Assembly (NCBI GenBank): GCA_016789745.1
Contig: JAEUQF010000057.1
Span: forward strand, 1 to 40,176
DNA from: Bryobacterales bacterium
GTDB lineage: Bacteria; Acidobacteriota; Terriglobia; Bryobacterales; Bryobacteraceae
Direction of reading: 5' to 3'
Length of the DNA: 40,176 bases
In this document: positions 1-11,270 of the stretch, piece after piece
Numbering within the stretch: the stretch's first letter is position 1
Layout of the letters: every line of letters starts with the position of its first letter
Program-made: the position numbers and the translations under genes
Notes under the pieces: generated by a model
Told to the model about the DNA's origin: nothing
Database searches by the model: none
Seen by the model: the letters and a program-made list of their open reading frames with translations, nothing else

Positions 1-1
1 C

Positions 2-1834
2 TCCTTCCACGACGACCTCACCTGGATCAAAGGCAAACACACCTTCAAGTTCGGCGGCATGTACCAGCGTAACCACTACAATGGCTTCGGCCAGCAGTGG
101 GACGCCGGCTTCAGCAACTTCAGCTTCACCGGCACCGGACGCCCCGGCGACCTCAACTTCGCCACAGCCGGCGGCAACAGCTTTGCCAGCTTCCTGCTCG
201 GCCACGCCAATAACGGCCAGATTCACACCGTCCGCTTCATCAGCCAGCAGTGGCCTTACTTCGCCGGCTACGCCCAGGACGATTTCCGCGTCTCCCGCCG
301 CCTTACCATCAACTATGGGCTGCGCTGGGAAACCACACTGCCGCCCGTCGAATCCAAAGACCGCTGGAGTGACTTCAGCCCAACCCGCCCCAACCCCCGC
401 GCCGACGGCCTTCCCGGCGCCCTTGTCTTCGCCGGAGATTGCGATGGCTGCGAAGGCAGCCGCACCCTTGCCGACAGTTACTTCAATGCCTGGGGCCCGC
501 GCGTCGGCTTCGCCCTCAGCCTCAATGACAAAACCGTCGTCCGCTCCGCCTACGCCCGCGCCTACGGCGCCATCACTACCGTCACCGGCTCCACCCACTT
601 CCTTGGCCACGTGCAGATCTTCGATGCCGTCAACTTCAGCTCCGGCATCGAACCCGCTTATCGCTTCCGCGACGGCTTCCCCAGCTATCCCATTCCTCCC
701 TTCATCGACCCGTCATTCGGCAACGGCAATAACGTTCCGTGGTGGCAGGGCAGGGAAGCCACCACTCCCCCGGTAAACGATACCTGGACCTTCTCCATCC
801 AGCGCCAATTGCCCCAGAACACGCTACTCGAACTGGCTTACAACGGAATGGCCGGGTCTAACCTGCAGTCCCAGAATCTTGCCTATAACCAATTGCCCTT
901 CAGCGTCTACGAACGCTATGGTCGAGACCTGCTCAACCGCAACATCAATGATCCGCTCGTCGTCGCCGCCGGAATCCGCAAGCCCTTCGCCAGTTTCAAC
1001 AACACGGCCGCGCAGGCGCTTCGCCCGTTCCCGCAGTTCCAGAACATTGACACTGCCACCGGCGGAGGCGACCACTCCGGCCACTCCACCTACCACGCCA
1101 TGATCCTCCGCTTCGACAAACGCACCTCCAACGGCCTCACGTTCCAGACCTCCTACGTGCTTTCGAAGCTGCTCACCGATTCCGATTCCTACTGGCCGGG
1201 CACGTCCTCCATGGACCACTACAATCGCGCCCTCGAAAAATCCATCGGCCAGTTCGACGTCACTCACAACTTCAAACTTAGCTACGTCTGGGAACTTCCC
1301 TTCGGCAAGAGCCGCCCGTTCACCATGGGCAATAGCCGCGTGGCGAACTTCCTGTTCGGTGACTGGCGCATTGGCGCCGTTCACCTCTATTCCAGTGGCT
1401 TGCCCGTTTCCCTCGGCGCCGCAGCCGCCTTTCCCATCTTCAACGGCGGCAACCGCCCCACCGTCACCACCTACGAAGGCTGGCGCGGGCAACAGGCCGG
1501 CGATCAGTTCGACCCCCAAACCGATCGCTTCTTCCAGCCCGCCAGTTTCTTCGGCCCGCAATCCGATCAACGCCTCGGCAACATGACCCGCTTCAACCCC
1601 AAACTGCGCCTCATGCCCAGCTACCAGGAGAACTTCTCCTTCGCCAAAACCTTCGGCATCACCGAGCGCTTCCGCCTCAACTTCCGCTGGGAGGCTTTCA
1701 ACATCTTCAACCGCGTTCGCTTCGGCACGGGTCCGAACGGGCTCACCAATCCGAACTTCGGACGCCTCACGGGCAATCAGGACATCCTGCTGGATCCGCG
1801 CCGCATGCAGGTGGCTTTGAAGCTGTACTGGTAA
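2..1834 (+). CDS. TonB-dependent receptor (Oar-like), C-terminal part
   Basis: The reading frame is open from the first full codon of the window, and the residues before the first ATG (position 59) read DDLTWIKGKHTFKFGG, a typical receptor barrel strand, so the gene begins upstream. About 610 residues are present. They carry the repeated aromatic beta-strand pattern of an outer-membrane barrel, the landmark YAQDDFRVSRRLTINYGLRWE, and a terminal strand ending in Trp (ALKLYW) as expected for barrel insertion. Known family role: large Acidobacteriota Oar/SusC-like receptors importing or binding glycans or other substrates through TonB. The plug and carboxypeptidase-like N-terminal domains lie outside the window, so substrate cannot be judged. 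It converges on the next gene with only 2 bases between stop codons. Confidence 0.88.
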   Translation, partial: SFHDDLTWIKGKHTFKFGGMYQRNHYNGFGQQWDAGFSNFSFTGTGRPGDLNFATAGGNSFASFLLGHANNGQIHTVRFISQQWPYFAGYAQDDFRVSRRLTINYGLRWETTLPPVESKDRWSDFSPTRPNPRADGLPGALVFAGDCDGCEGSRTLADSYFNAWGPRVGFALSLNDKTVVRSAYARAYGAITTVTGSTHFLGHVQIFDAVNFSSGIEPAYRFRDGFPSYPIPPFIDPSFGNGNNVPWWQGREATTPPVNDTWTFSIQRQLPQNTLLELAYNGMAGSNLQSQNLAYNQLPFSVYERYGRDLLNRNINDPLVVAAGIRKPFASFNNTAAQALRPFPQFQNIDTATGGGDHSGHSTYHAMILRFDKRTSNGLTFQTSYVLSKLLTDSDSYWPGTSSMDHYNRALEKSIGQFDVTHNFKLSYVWELPFGKSRPFTMGNSRVANFLFGDWRIGAVHLYSSGLPVSLGAAAAFPIFNGGNRPTVTTYEGWRGQQAGDQFDPQTDRFFQPASFFGPQSDQRLGNMTRFNPKLRLMPSYQENFSFAKTFGITERFRLNFRWEAFNIFNRVRFGTGPNGLTNPNFGRLTGNQDILLDPRRMQVALKLYW

Positions 1835-1836
1835 CC

Positions 1837-2559
1837 CTACAGCTCCAGCGCGCCCCCGTATTGCATCGCGCCCAACTTGAACCGCTCCTCTACCCGCAAA
1901 ATCTGCAGGTCGGCGCTAAATTCCAGTTCCTTGTCCGTCGCCGTGATCGCCGGCGTGCGCGGGAAATAAATCAGAATCCCCAAGGTATCGCCGTTGGTCG
2001 TCACCTTCACGCGGCTCGGCTTCCAGGTCCGCCCCGACTTGCTCTTCAAAACCGTGCCGTTGCGCACCACCGCCTCCACGCTCTCCACGCCCCGGTGCGC
2101 CAGCATTGCCGGCGTGCCGAAGATTTCTACCACGTAGTCCGTCGCCGCGGGGCCCACCAACTCCGGCAGCTTCCCCGCGTCCAGGTTCTCATCCCGCTGC
2201 TTGTACAACGCCACCGCCTGCCGCACCGGCAGCGCGCTCGCCCATCGCACAATCAGGTCCGCCTGGTCCGGCAGCTTCGGCTTCGCCTTCCCAATGCCCC
2301 CCACCGGCGACCCCCCGATCGTCCCACCGCCCGGCCGGTTCTGGCTGTGATCCGCCCCCGGCACATCCTTGTAAGTGAACGGGCGGTCTTCCTGCTTGTG
2401 CCATTGCAGAGGCACCGTGCGCGGCTTCGACCACGGCGAGTCCGTCAACAGTTTGAGGACCTTGTTCTCCGGCCATTGAGGAAATCCGCCTTCCTTCCAG
2501 TCGGCGCCGAACATCGCAACGCCGGCCACCGCCAAAACAAATACTGCTCGAAATGTCAT
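1837..2559 (-). CDS. Secreted protein of unknown function
   Basis: This 240-residue protein opens with a clear Sec signal peptide (MTFRAVFVLAVAGVAMFGA). It is followed by FPQWPENKVLKLLTDSPW, a block I recall from many small exported Acidobacteriota proteins. A Gly/Pro-rich linker (about residues 72-95) follows, then a mixed alpha/beta region. No catalytic motif or metal site is recognisable. The start codon overlaps the stop of the upstream Uma2 gene in an ATGA arrangement, so the two are probably co-transcribed and translationally coupled. Function is unknown; I do not assign one. Confidence 0.75.
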   Translation of the reverse strand: MTFRAVFVLAVAGVAMFGADWKEGGFPQWPENKVLKLLTDSPWSKPRTVPLQWHKQEDRPFTYKDVPGADHSQNRPGGGTIGGSPVGGIGKAKPKLPDQADLIVRWASALPVRQAVALYKQRDENLDAGKLPELVGPAATDYVVEIFGTPAMLAHRGVESVEAVVRNGTVLKSKSGRTWKPSRVKVTTNGDTLGILIYFPRTPAITATDKELEFSADLQILRVEERFKLGAMQYGGALEL

Positions 2560-3149
2560 GAGGGTACTTCTTCAGACAGCGGGAACTCCACGTCTTTGTA
2601 GATCTCGGAAAACGGCAAGGACACGCCGATAGAGTGTAGGGCGACTTCCGCGGTCAATCCCGAGTCGCTCGTGAGCCGCCAGCTTCCGTCTTCGCTAAAA
2701 CGATAGGTCTCAATCAGTGGTTGGTCCTGGGCGATCAAAACATACTCGCGCAGCGTGCGCAGCTTGCGATACAGAATGAACTTTTCGCCATAGTCGTAGT
2801 TTCTCGTGGAGCGTGAAAGGATCTCGAAAATGATGGTCGGGTTTCCCACGCTCTCTCCATCCGGCAGAAACTGCGCTTTGCCGCAGTAGACCATCAGATC
2901 GGGGTAGACGTACTTGCGCTCACGCGGGCAGACGCGAGCTGTGGTCGTCGGCCGGCAAGGCTTGCCCTCCAAGCGGGTTACTAGCGCTCCGGAGACGTTG
3001 AGGATGATATTCCCGTGCCAGAGTCCGTCCCAGCCGATCGGAAACACCTCTCCATCGTGATACTCCAACGGCACCTCGGAGTGGCGGTCCAACTCCAGGT
3101 ATTCCTCAACCGACATCCGGGGTTTTGGGAAGGCGCCCATACCCCTCAT
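2556..3149 (-). CDS. Uma2-family (DUF820) putative endonuclease
   Basis: About 197 residues from the preferred start. The opening MSVEEYLELDRHSEVPLEY, the YPDLMVYCGK segment (conserved Asp) and IIFEILSRSTRNYDYGEKFILYRKL (conserved Glu, Asp and Lys) are the hallmarks of the Uma2/DUF820 group. That group has a PD-(D/E)xK-type fold and is massively amplified in cyanobacteria and Acidobacteriota; its biological role is not established. The ORF can be extended to an ATG at 3206, but that leaves 5 bases to the divergent ffh start and lacks a ribosome site. The ATG at 3149 has GGGTGGGGG about 5 bases upstream and is preferred (3140 is another option). It overlaps the next gene by 4 bases. It is diverged from the Uma2 copies near 11.3-12.1 kb. 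Confidence 0.8.
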   Translation of the reverse strand: MRGMGAFPKPRMSVEEYLELDRHSEVPLEYHDGEVFPIGWDGLWHGNIILNVSGALVTRLEGKPCRPTTTARVCPRERKYVYPDLMVYCGKAQFLPDGESVGNPTIIFEILSRSTRNYDYGEKFILYRKLRTLREYVLIAQDQPLIETYRFSEDGSWRLTSDSGLTAEVALHSIGVSLPFSEIYKDVEFPLSEEVPS

Positions 3150-3170
3150 TCTAACCCCCACCCGCCGCGC

Positions 3171-3176
3171 TATACT
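3171..3176 (+). promoter_or_regulatory. Putative -10 element of ffh
   Basis: TATACT preceded by GC lies 35 bases before the ffh ATG. No convincing -35 hexamer is visible at 16-18 bases upstream. The same GC-TANNCT core recurs before several other genes in this window, which supports it. Confidence 0.5.
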
Positions 3177-3211
3177 GGTAACGCTGCCCACTCTGCGGTA
3201 TCCCACGCATC

Positions 3212-4585
3212 ATGTTTGAGAATCTATCCGATAAGCTGCAGCGCGTCTTTAAGAACCTGCGCGGCGAAGGTAAGCTGACGGCCGAGAACATGGAAGCGGC
3301 TCTCAAGGAGATCCGCGTCGCCCTGCTCGAAGCCGACGTGCACTTCAAGGTCGTCAAAGACCTCATGGCCGGCGTCAAGGAAAAGGCCATGGGCCAGGAC
3401 GTGCTCGCCAGCTTGTCCCCCGCCCAACAGGTCGTTAAAATCGTCCGCGATGAGCTGCTGCGCATCCTCGGCACCCACCAGTCTAAGCTGCGTTTAGCCA
3501 ATGAGCCCCCCTCCGTCGTCATGATTGTCGGCCTCCAGGGCTCCGGCAAAACCACCAGCACCGCCAAACTCGCGCGCCTCCTCGCCAAGGGCGGCAATCG
3601 CCCCATGGCCGTCTCGGTTGATATCTACCGCCCCGCCGCCCGCAAGCAACTCGAAGTCTTGGCCAAGGGCCTCCAGGTACCGCTTTACACCGGAACCGAA
3701 GAGGAAGCCTCCAAGCCCGTCGAACTCGCCCGCTCGGCCCGCCGCGAAGCCGTCACCAGCAATCGCGACGTGCTTCTGGTCGACACCGCCGGCCGCCTCC
3801 ACATCGACGAAGAGCTCATGACTGAGCTCCAGCAGCTCAAGGAACTCCTGAACCCCGTCGAAATCCTCTTCGTGGCCGACGCCATGACAGGCCAGGACGC
3901 CGTCAAGTCGGCCGACGAGTTCCACAAACGCCTCGGGATTACCGGCGTCATCCTCACCAAGATGGACGGCGATGCCCGCGGCGGCGCCGCCCTCTCCATC
4001 CGCACCGTCACCGGACAGCCGCTCAAGTTTATCGGCCTGGGCGAAAAGCCCGACGCCTTCGAGTACTTCCATCCCGACCGTGCCGTCTCCCGCATCCTCG
4101 GCATGGGCGACGTACTCAGCCTGATCGAAAAGGTCGAGCAGACCATCGATCAGAAAGATGCGGAAAAGATGCAGCGCAAGCTGCTCGATGACGAGTTCAC
4201 GCTCGAAGACTTCCGCGACCAGCTCAAGCAAGTCCGCAAACTCGGCTCCATCACGGATCTGCTGGCCATGATGCCGCAGGTGGGCCCCCTCGCCAAGGAA
4301 TTGAAGAACCAGAAAGTCGATGAGAAGGAATTCACGCGCATTGTCGCCATCATCGACTCCATGACCGCCGCCGAACGCGCCAATCACATGATCATCTCGG
4401 GCAGCCGCCGCCGGCGCATCGCCATGGGCAGCGGAACCAGCGTCCAGGACGTTAACAACCTGCTCAAGCAGTACACCATGGCCCGCAAGATGATGAAAAG
4501 CATGACCAGCAATATGTTCGGGGCCGCCGGCAAGAAGTTCGGTAAATTTAAGATGCCCAGCCTCAGCGATTTCGGTCTTCGCTGA
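3212..4585 (+). CDS. ffh: Signal recognition particle GTPase Ffh (SRP54)
   Basis: 457 residues, the normal length for bacterial Ffh. The protein binds 4.5S RNA and signal peptides and, with FtsY, delivers ribosome-nascent chains to the SecYEG translocon. Domains in order: N-domain helical bundle (1-95); G-domain with P-loop GLQGSGKTT (107-115), DTAGR (191-195) and TKMD (249-252); Met-rich M-domain from about 310, with the RNA-binding SGSRRRRIAMGSG block and methionines in the C-terminal helices. It heads the translation block ffh-rpsP-khpA-rimM-trmD-rplS, an order common in several phyla. Its stop codon sits in the right arm of a 9-bp stem-loop. Confidence 0.98.
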   Translation: MFENLSDKLQRVFKNLRGEGKLTAENMEAALKEIRVALLEADVHFKVVKDLMAGVKEKAMGQDVLASLSPAQQVVKIVRDELLRILGTHQSKLRLANEPPSVVMIVGLQGSGKTTSTAKLARLLAKGGNRPMAVSVDIYRPAARKQLEVLAKGLQVPLYTGTEEEASKPVELARSARREAVTSNRDVLLVDTAGRLHIDEELMTELQQLKELLNPVEILFVADAMTGQDAVKSADEFHKRLGITGVILTKMDGDARGGAALSIRTVTGQPLKFIGLGEKPDAFEYFHPDRAVSRILGMGDVLSLIEKVEQTIDQKDAEKMQRKLLDDEFTLEDFRDQLKQVRKLGSITDLLAMMPQVGPLAKELKNQKVDEKEFTRIVAIIDSMTAAERANHMIISGSRRRRIAMGSGTSVQDVNNLLKQYTMARKMMKSMTSNMFGAAGKKFGKFKMPSLSDFGLR

Positions 4586-4587
4586 GG
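4561..4587 (+). promoter_or_regulatory. Stem-loop spanning the ffh stop codon
   Basis: CCTCAGCGA (4561-4569) and TCGCTGAGG (4579-4587) pair perfectly over 9 bp around a 9-base loop, and the TGA stop (4583-4585) is inside the stem. No U-run follows, so it is not a standard intrinsic terminator. It could act as an attenuator, a processing site or an mRNA 3'-end stabiliser separating ffh from rpsP. A comparable hairpin covers the trmD stop before rplS. Confidence 0.55.
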
Positions 4588-4602
4588 ACCATCAAAATTC
4601 GC

Positions 4603-4608
4603 TACACT
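4603..4608 (+). promoter_or_regulatory. Putative -10 element of rpsP
   Basis: GC-TACACT-GA lies 36 bases before the rpsP start, after the ffh stop hairpin. It matches the core before rplS (GC-TAAACT-GA). No strong -35 is seen. It would allow the ribosomal protein genes to be transcribed independently of ffh. Confidence 0.4.
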
Positions 4609-4644
4609 GAATTGGATACACATTAGGAGTAAGAAGAAAATCGC

Positions 4645-4899
4645 ATGTTGATGATTCGTATGGCTCGCTTCGGCGCCAAAAAGAAGCCCACCTACCGCCT
4701 GGTTGTGATCGAAAAAGAGCGCGCCCGCGATAGCCGTGCCGTCGAAGTCGTTGGCCACTATAACCCGCTCACCACCCCGGCCACTATCAAGCTCGACCAC
4801 GATCGCATTTCGCACTGGATGAAGAACGGTGCCCAGCCGTCCGATACGGTGGCCCGTCTGCTCAAGGCTAATCCCGTACCCGCTCCCGCCGCCGTCTAA
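4645..4899 (+). CDS. rpsP: 30S ribosomal protein S16
   Basis: 84 residues, normal S16 length. The N-terminus MLMIRMARFGAKKKPTYRLVV corresponds to the canonical IRLARFGxKKxPxYRIVV beginning, followed by the family blocks RDSRAVEVVGHYNP and DHDRISHWMKNGAQPSDTVARLL. S16 binds 16S rRNA in the body of the small subunit and is needed for assembly. AGGAG at 4625-4629 is 15 bases upstream, rather far; the purine run AAGAAGAAAA lies closer. A second in-frame ATG at 4651 is possible but would remove residues normal for the family start. Confidence 0.97.
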   Translation: MLMIRMARFGAKKKPTYRLVVIEKERARDSRAVEVVGHYNPLTTPATIKLDHDRISHWMKNGAQPSDTVARLLKANPVPAPAAV

Positions 4900-4992
4900 A
4901 CTCCGGCCACTGGCAGTACCTTCGGAGCCCGGTGCCGGCTCCGGTGCCGGTGCTATCATCGATCGAGGCCGCAAAGCAGGAGCCCTCCCGAG

Positions 4993-5229
4993 ATGGGTAT
5001 GCGAGAACTAGTAGAAGAAATAGCAAAAGCCCTCGTTGACATGCCCGACGAAGTGGTGGTGCGCGAGATCAATGGCGAACAGACCACCGTTCTCGAGCTC
5101 AAAGTGCACGCCACTGACCTGGGTAAGGTGATCGGCAAGCAGGGGCGTACCGCACGTGCCATCCGCACGCTGCTCGGAGCCTCCGGCATGAAGCTGAATC
5201 GCCGCTTCAACCTGGAGATCCTGGAGTAA
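4993..5229 (+). CDS. khpA: KhpA-type KH-domain RNA-binding protein
   Basis: 78 residues forming a single KH domain. The GxxG loop is GKQG (48-51) within [19 protein letters not shown], the nucleic-acid-binding signature. In other bacteria KhpA (YlqC) pairs with KhpB/Jag and binds many RNAs, affecting cell elongation; its gene sits between rpsP and rimM exactly as here. AGGAG (4978-4982) is 10 bases before the ATG at 4993, which decides that start over the ATG at 4999. A TATCAT hexamer near 4954 could be a -10. The gene ends 3 bases before rimM. Confidence 0.93.
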   Translation: MGMRELVEEIAKALVDMPDEVVVREINGEQTTVLELKVHATDLGKVIGKQGRTARAIRTLLGASGMKLNRRFNLEILE

Positions 5230-5232
5230 CCC

Positions 5233-5754
5233 TTGGCTGAGCGATTCCCCGTGGCTCGCCTCGTGCGGCCCCGTGGGCTTCGTGGCGAACTCGTTGCCGA
5301 CCCGGCTGGCCTCACCGCCGCCGAGATCCGCGCCCTTCCTGCCTTGTTTCTGGACCCGCCTGGAACCCCAGTTACTGTCGAGAATGTGCGGGACCACCAG
5401 GAGCGCCTGCTCATCAAGCTGCGCGGCGTCGACTCCCCGGAAGCGGCCGAAGCCCTCCGCGGCGCTGTTCTCAGTGTCGAACGGCAGCATCTGCCGGAAC
5501 CCGAAGAAGGCGAGTATTACTTCGGCGATCTGATGGGTTGCACCGTCATAGATAGCAGGAACGGACAGCCCATTGGTGTGGTCGCCAATTGCGCCCGCTA
5601 CGGCGGCCCGGTGCTGCTGGAAGTGGATGTGCCCGGCAAACCGCAAGTGCTGATTCCCTTCGTCAAGGCCATCTGCCACACCGTCGATCTAACGGCGAAG
5701 CAGATCCTGGCGGAGTTGCCCGAAGGCCTGATCGAATCGCAGCAGGAACGTTGA
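5233..5754 (+). CDS. rimM: 16S rRNA processing / ribosome maturation protein RimM
   Basis: 173 residues, typical length. The N-terminal RimM domain begins FPVARLVRPRGLRGELVADP, and a PRC-barrel domain (from about residue 93, EYYFGDLMGCTVID) ends with VLIPFVKAICHTVD, matching the family's conserved block. RimM binds S19 and helps mature the 3' domain of 16S rRNA. The start is a TTG at 5233 with GGAG (5223-5226) 6 bases upstream, inside the end of khpA. The stop is immediately followed by the GTG start of trmD, indicating tight coupling. Weak starts on rimM and trmD fit lower expression than the flanking ribosomal proteins, as described for the E. coli operon. Confidence 0.95.
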   Translation: MAERFPVARLVRPRGLRGELVADPAGLTAAEIRALPALFLDPPGTPVTVENVRDHQERLLIKLRGVDSPEAAEALRGAVLSVERQHLPEPEEGEYYFGDLMGCTVIDSRNGQPIGVVANCARYGGPVLLEVDVPGKPQVLIPFVKAICHTVDLTAKQILAELPEGLIESQQER

Positions 5755-6453
5755 GTGATTTTTCACATCGTCACCATCTTTCCGGAGTTCTTCGCTGGGC
5801 CGTTTCAGTACGGCGTCGTTGGGAAGGCCATTGAAGCCGGCCTGCTGACGGTGAGGATCCACAACCTGCGGGATTGGACCTTCGACCGGCATAAGACCGT
5901 CGATGACCGCCCATTCGGCGGCGGCGAAGGAATGGTGATGAAGCCGGAACCGTTGTTCCTGGCCGTCGAGTCCATCCTGCCGGAGCGGGATCGCGAGAAG
6001 CAGGCCGTGGTGCTGATGTCGGCTTCGGGCAGGCTTTTCGAGCAGGCCCAGGCGCGGTGCTTAAGCCAGTTGTCGGAAGTGGTGCTCATCTGTGGGCGCT
6101 ACGAAGGAGTCGATGAGCGCGTCGCCACGCTGCTGTGCGACGCCGAACTGTCCATCGGCGATTATGTCTTAAGCGGTGGCGAACTCGCCGCCGCCGTTGT
6201 TGTCGATTCTGTCGCCCGGCTCCTGCCGGGTGTGTTGGGAAATGAGGCGTCCACCGTGCAGGAGTCGTTTTCGGCCGGTATTCTGGACTGCCCGCACTGG
6301 ACCCGTCCGGCGGAATTCCGCGGCGTCAAGGTGCCTGAAGTTTTGTTGAACGGCCACCACGAGCAGATTCGCAAGTGGCGCCATGCCGCGGCTTTAGAAA
6401 AAACCGCGCGTATGCGCCCCGATCTGCTGCCCGGGGAGCCAAGCGCGAAGTAA
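5755..6453 (+). CDS. trmD: tRNA (guanine37-N1)-methyltransferase TrmD
   Basis: 232 residues, normal length. TrmD methylates G37 next to the anticodon using S-adenosylmethionine and prevents frameshifting. Visible signatures: IFHIVTIFPEFF at the start, DDRPFGGGEGMVMKPEPL (about 44-61), ICGRYEGVDERV, and the deep-trefoil-knot SAM site GDYVLSGGELAA, then LPGVLGNEAS and HWTRPAEFRGVKVPEVLLNGHH. It starts with GTG directly after the rimM stop. The stop codon lies within an 8-bp stem-loop before rplS. Confidence 0.97.
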   Translation: MIFHIVTIFPEFFAGPFQYGVVGKAIEAGLLTVRIHNLRDWTFDRHKTVDDRPFGGGEGMVMKPEPLFLAVESILPERDREKQAVVLMSASGRLFEQAQARCLSQLSEVVLICGRYEGVDERVATLLCDAELSIGDYVLSGGELAAAVVVDSVARLLPGVLGNEASTVQESFSAGILDCPHWTRPAEFRGVKVPEVLLNGHHEQIRKWRHAAALEKTARMRPDLLPGEPSAK

Positions 6454-6464
6454 CGTTTCGCGCT
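6442..6464 (+). promoter_or_regulatory. Stem-loop spanning the trmD stop codon
   Basis: AGCGCGAA (6442-6449) pairs with TTCGCGCT (6457-6464) over 8 bp, with the TAA stop (6451-6453) in the 7-base loop. No U-run follows. It overlaps the putative rplS promoter, so it could act on DNA or RNA. Confidence 0.5.
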
Positions 6465-6469
6465 AAACT
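6464..6469 (+). promoter_or_regulatory. Putative -10 element of rplS
   Basis: GC-TAAACT-GA lies 32 bases before the rplS ATG and matches the hexamer context before rpsP. The 14 bases AACGTTTCGCGCTA leading into it (6452-6465) recur exactly in front of rlpA on the other strand (21913-21900). Confidence 0.4.
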
Positions 6470-6501
6470 GAAATATTTGCGTCCCGTGAAGAGGTAAGAC
6501 C

Positions 6502-6852
6502 ATGAATCACCCGTTACTGACGAAGATCACCGCCAAATACAAGCGCACGAATTTGCCCGCCATCCGCATCGGCGACACGTTGCGCGTCCAGGTTAAGATT
6601 CGCGAAGGCGAAAAAGAGCGCCTCCAGGCTTTTGAAGGCACCCTCATCGCCCGCAACAACAGCGGCTTGGGTGAGACCATCACGGTCCGCAAGATGAGCT
6701 TCGGCCATGGCGTGGAACGCATTTTCCCGATCAATGCCCCGGTCGTCGATTCCATCGACGTCGTGCGCACCGGCCGCGTCCGCCGCAGCAAGCTCTACTA
6801 CCTGCGCGCCCTCCGCGGCAAGGCCGCCCGCCTCAAGGAACGCGCCAGCTAA
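6502..6852 (+). CDS. rplS: 50S ribosomal protein L19
   Basis: 116 residues, the usual length. L19 lies at the interface between the two ribosomal subunits. Family blocks: [54 protein letters not shown] and [22 protein letters not shown]. The ATG follows GAAGAGGTAAGACC, giving AGAGG about 8 bases upstream. It is the last ribosomal gene of the block and is followed after 19 bases by rnhB. Confidence 0.98.
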   Translation: MNHPLLTKITAKYKRTNLPAIRIGDTLRVQVKIREGEKERLQAFEGTLIARNNSGLGETITVRKMSFGHGVERIFPINAPVVDSIDVVRTGRVRRSKLYYLRALRGKAARLKERAS

Positions 6853-6871
6853 CGAAAGGCACACAACTCAC

Positions 6872-7531
6872 GTGGGTGCGACGGCGGCCAGGACCGACAA
6901 GATCCGCAGCACCTACGAGAGAACTGCGCGCAAACTCGGATTCCAATGCATCGCCGGCGCTGACGAGGCTGGACGCGGCTCGCTGTTCGGTCCCGTCTAC
7001 GCTGCCGCGGTCGTGTTGCATCCGGACCGCGCCATCCGCGGCCTTCGCGACAGCAAACGGCTTTCCGCTGAACGCCGCGAAGAGCTCAGTCTCAAAATCC
7101 GCGAACGCGCGCTGTGCTGGGCCGTGGCCACCGCCGAGGCCGACGAAATCGACCGCATCAACATCTACCAAGCCTCCCGTGTGGCCATTCGCCGCGCGAT
7201 CGAGGCCCTCCAACCCTGTCCCGATTACCTCCTCATCGACGCCCTTCAAATCGACCTCGAGATCCCCCAGCAGGGCATCATTCATGGCGATGCCCTCAGC
7301 CCCTCCATCGCCGCCGCCTCCATCCTCGCCAAGGTCGACCGCGATGCCTGCATGTGCCACTTCGACGTGGTGTACCCGGGCTACGGCCTCGCACGTCATA
7401 AAGGGTATCCGACCCCGGAGCATTTCGATGCTCTGGCAAGGCTTGGCCCGACTCCCCATCACCGCATGAGCTACGCACCGGTGCGACAGCTTCCGCTTTT
7501 TCCCCCCATGGAGCGCACCGCGTGTCACTAA
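6872..7531 (+). CDS. rnhB: Ribonuclease HII
   Basis: 219 residues from a GTG at 6872, with GAAAGG (6854-6859) 12 bases upstream. The frame stays open far upstream inside rplS, but homology begins here. RNase HII removes ribonucleotides from RNA/DNA hybrids. Signatures: the catalytic Asp-Glu in AGADEAGRGSLFGPVYAAAV (31-32), LRDSKRLSAERRE, LLIDALQIDL (third Asp), SIAAASILAKVDRD (fourth acidic residue) and YGLARHKGYPTPEH. All four active-site acids appear present. The 3' end overlaps the next gene by 10 bases. Confidence 0.95.
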   Translation: MGATAARTDKIRSTYERTARKLGFQCIAGADEAGRGSLFGPVYAAAVVLHPDRAIRGLRDSKRLSAERREELSLKIRERALCWAVATAEADEIDRINIYQASRVAIRRAIEALQPCPDYLLIDALQIDLEIPQQGIIHGDALSPSIAAASILAKVDRDACMCHFDVVYPGYGLARHKGYPTPEHFDALARLGPTPHHRMSYAPVRQLPLFPPMERTACH

Positions 7532-7853
7532 GCCCCGATCCCACTCCCTTTGTCCAGCACTACCCCGCCGGCGCGGAACACGCCCACCAACCACCGCCCG
7601 CCGAACCGCAATACCGCTGGTATCACAAGGTACGCGCCGTCCTATTCGCCATCTTCTGTTTCGAACTCGGCGTCTTCCTGCTGGTCTTCCCCTGGCTCGA
7701 CCTCTGGGAACTCAACTTCTTCGCCACCTACAGCCATACCCTCCAGCAGATCTGGATGAACCCCTATTTCCGCGGCGGCGTCAGCGGCCTCGGCCTGGTG
7801 AACATCCTGGTTTCCTTCGTCGAGATCATCGGCCTCCGCCGCTTCGCCACCGA

Positions 7854-7857
<4 letters not shown>
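7522..7857 (+). CDS. Small membrane protein of unknown function
   Basis: 111 residues from a GTG overlapping the end of rnhB, so probably translationally coupled. A Pro-rich, His-containing soluble N-terminus (1-35) is followed by a hydrophobic segment (about 38-57, VRAVLFAIFCFELGVFLLVF) and a second (about 88-104, GLGLVNILVSFVEIIGL). The spacer contains an aromatic amphipathic stretch. No known domain is recognised. It closes the translation block and overlaps, tail to tail by 3 bases, with the fumarylacetoacetate-hydrolase gene. Confidence 0.75.
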
Positions 7858-11042
<3,185 letters not shown>

Positions 11043-11125
11043 ATATAACCCCACAAATACGTGGTGCTATCAATTAGACTACGCACAACCCCGTCCCGTT
11101 GCAACCAGCCCACTTCCGTTGGGGG

Positions 11126-11162
11126 GCGGGTCCCCAGACCCGCGCGGGACCCCAGGTCCCGC
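11126..11162 (+). repeat. Twin-hairpin REP-like element, copy 1
   Basis: Two perfect hairpins directly abut. GCGGGTC/GACCCGC (11126-11132, 11137-11143) has loop CCCA; GCGGGACC/GGTCCCGC (11144-11151, 11155-11162) has loop CCA. The same architecture, with different stem bases, recurs at 14806-14843. It lies between the aminotransferase promoter region and the broken Uma2 copy. Confidence 0.6.
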
Positions 11163-11222
11163 CAGTCCCTGCTGCCGGATCTGGCCGAAACCACCGTCCG
11201 ACACGTTATACGAGGAGAGCTG

Positions 11223-11270
11223 CGCGATGCATCCCTTCGTCGGGCATGCGCTCCAGTCCACGATGGTGAA
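11223..11270 (-). pseudogene. Inverted N-terminal fragment of a Uma2 gene
   Basis: Read on the minus strand, these 48 bases match the start of the intact Uma2 gene at 11598-11646 (YTLADLERMPDDGMHRE) at about 42 of 49 aligned positions with one single-base gap. The fragment is inverted relative to the rest of the remnant, which resumes on the plus strand from 11271. A local inversion plus deletion explains this best. Confidence 0.6.

Noticed and set aside
824..1570. Long opposite-strand ORF inside the first receptor
   Set aside because: High-GC shadow frame; the receptor translation in the other strand shows clear family motifs throughout.
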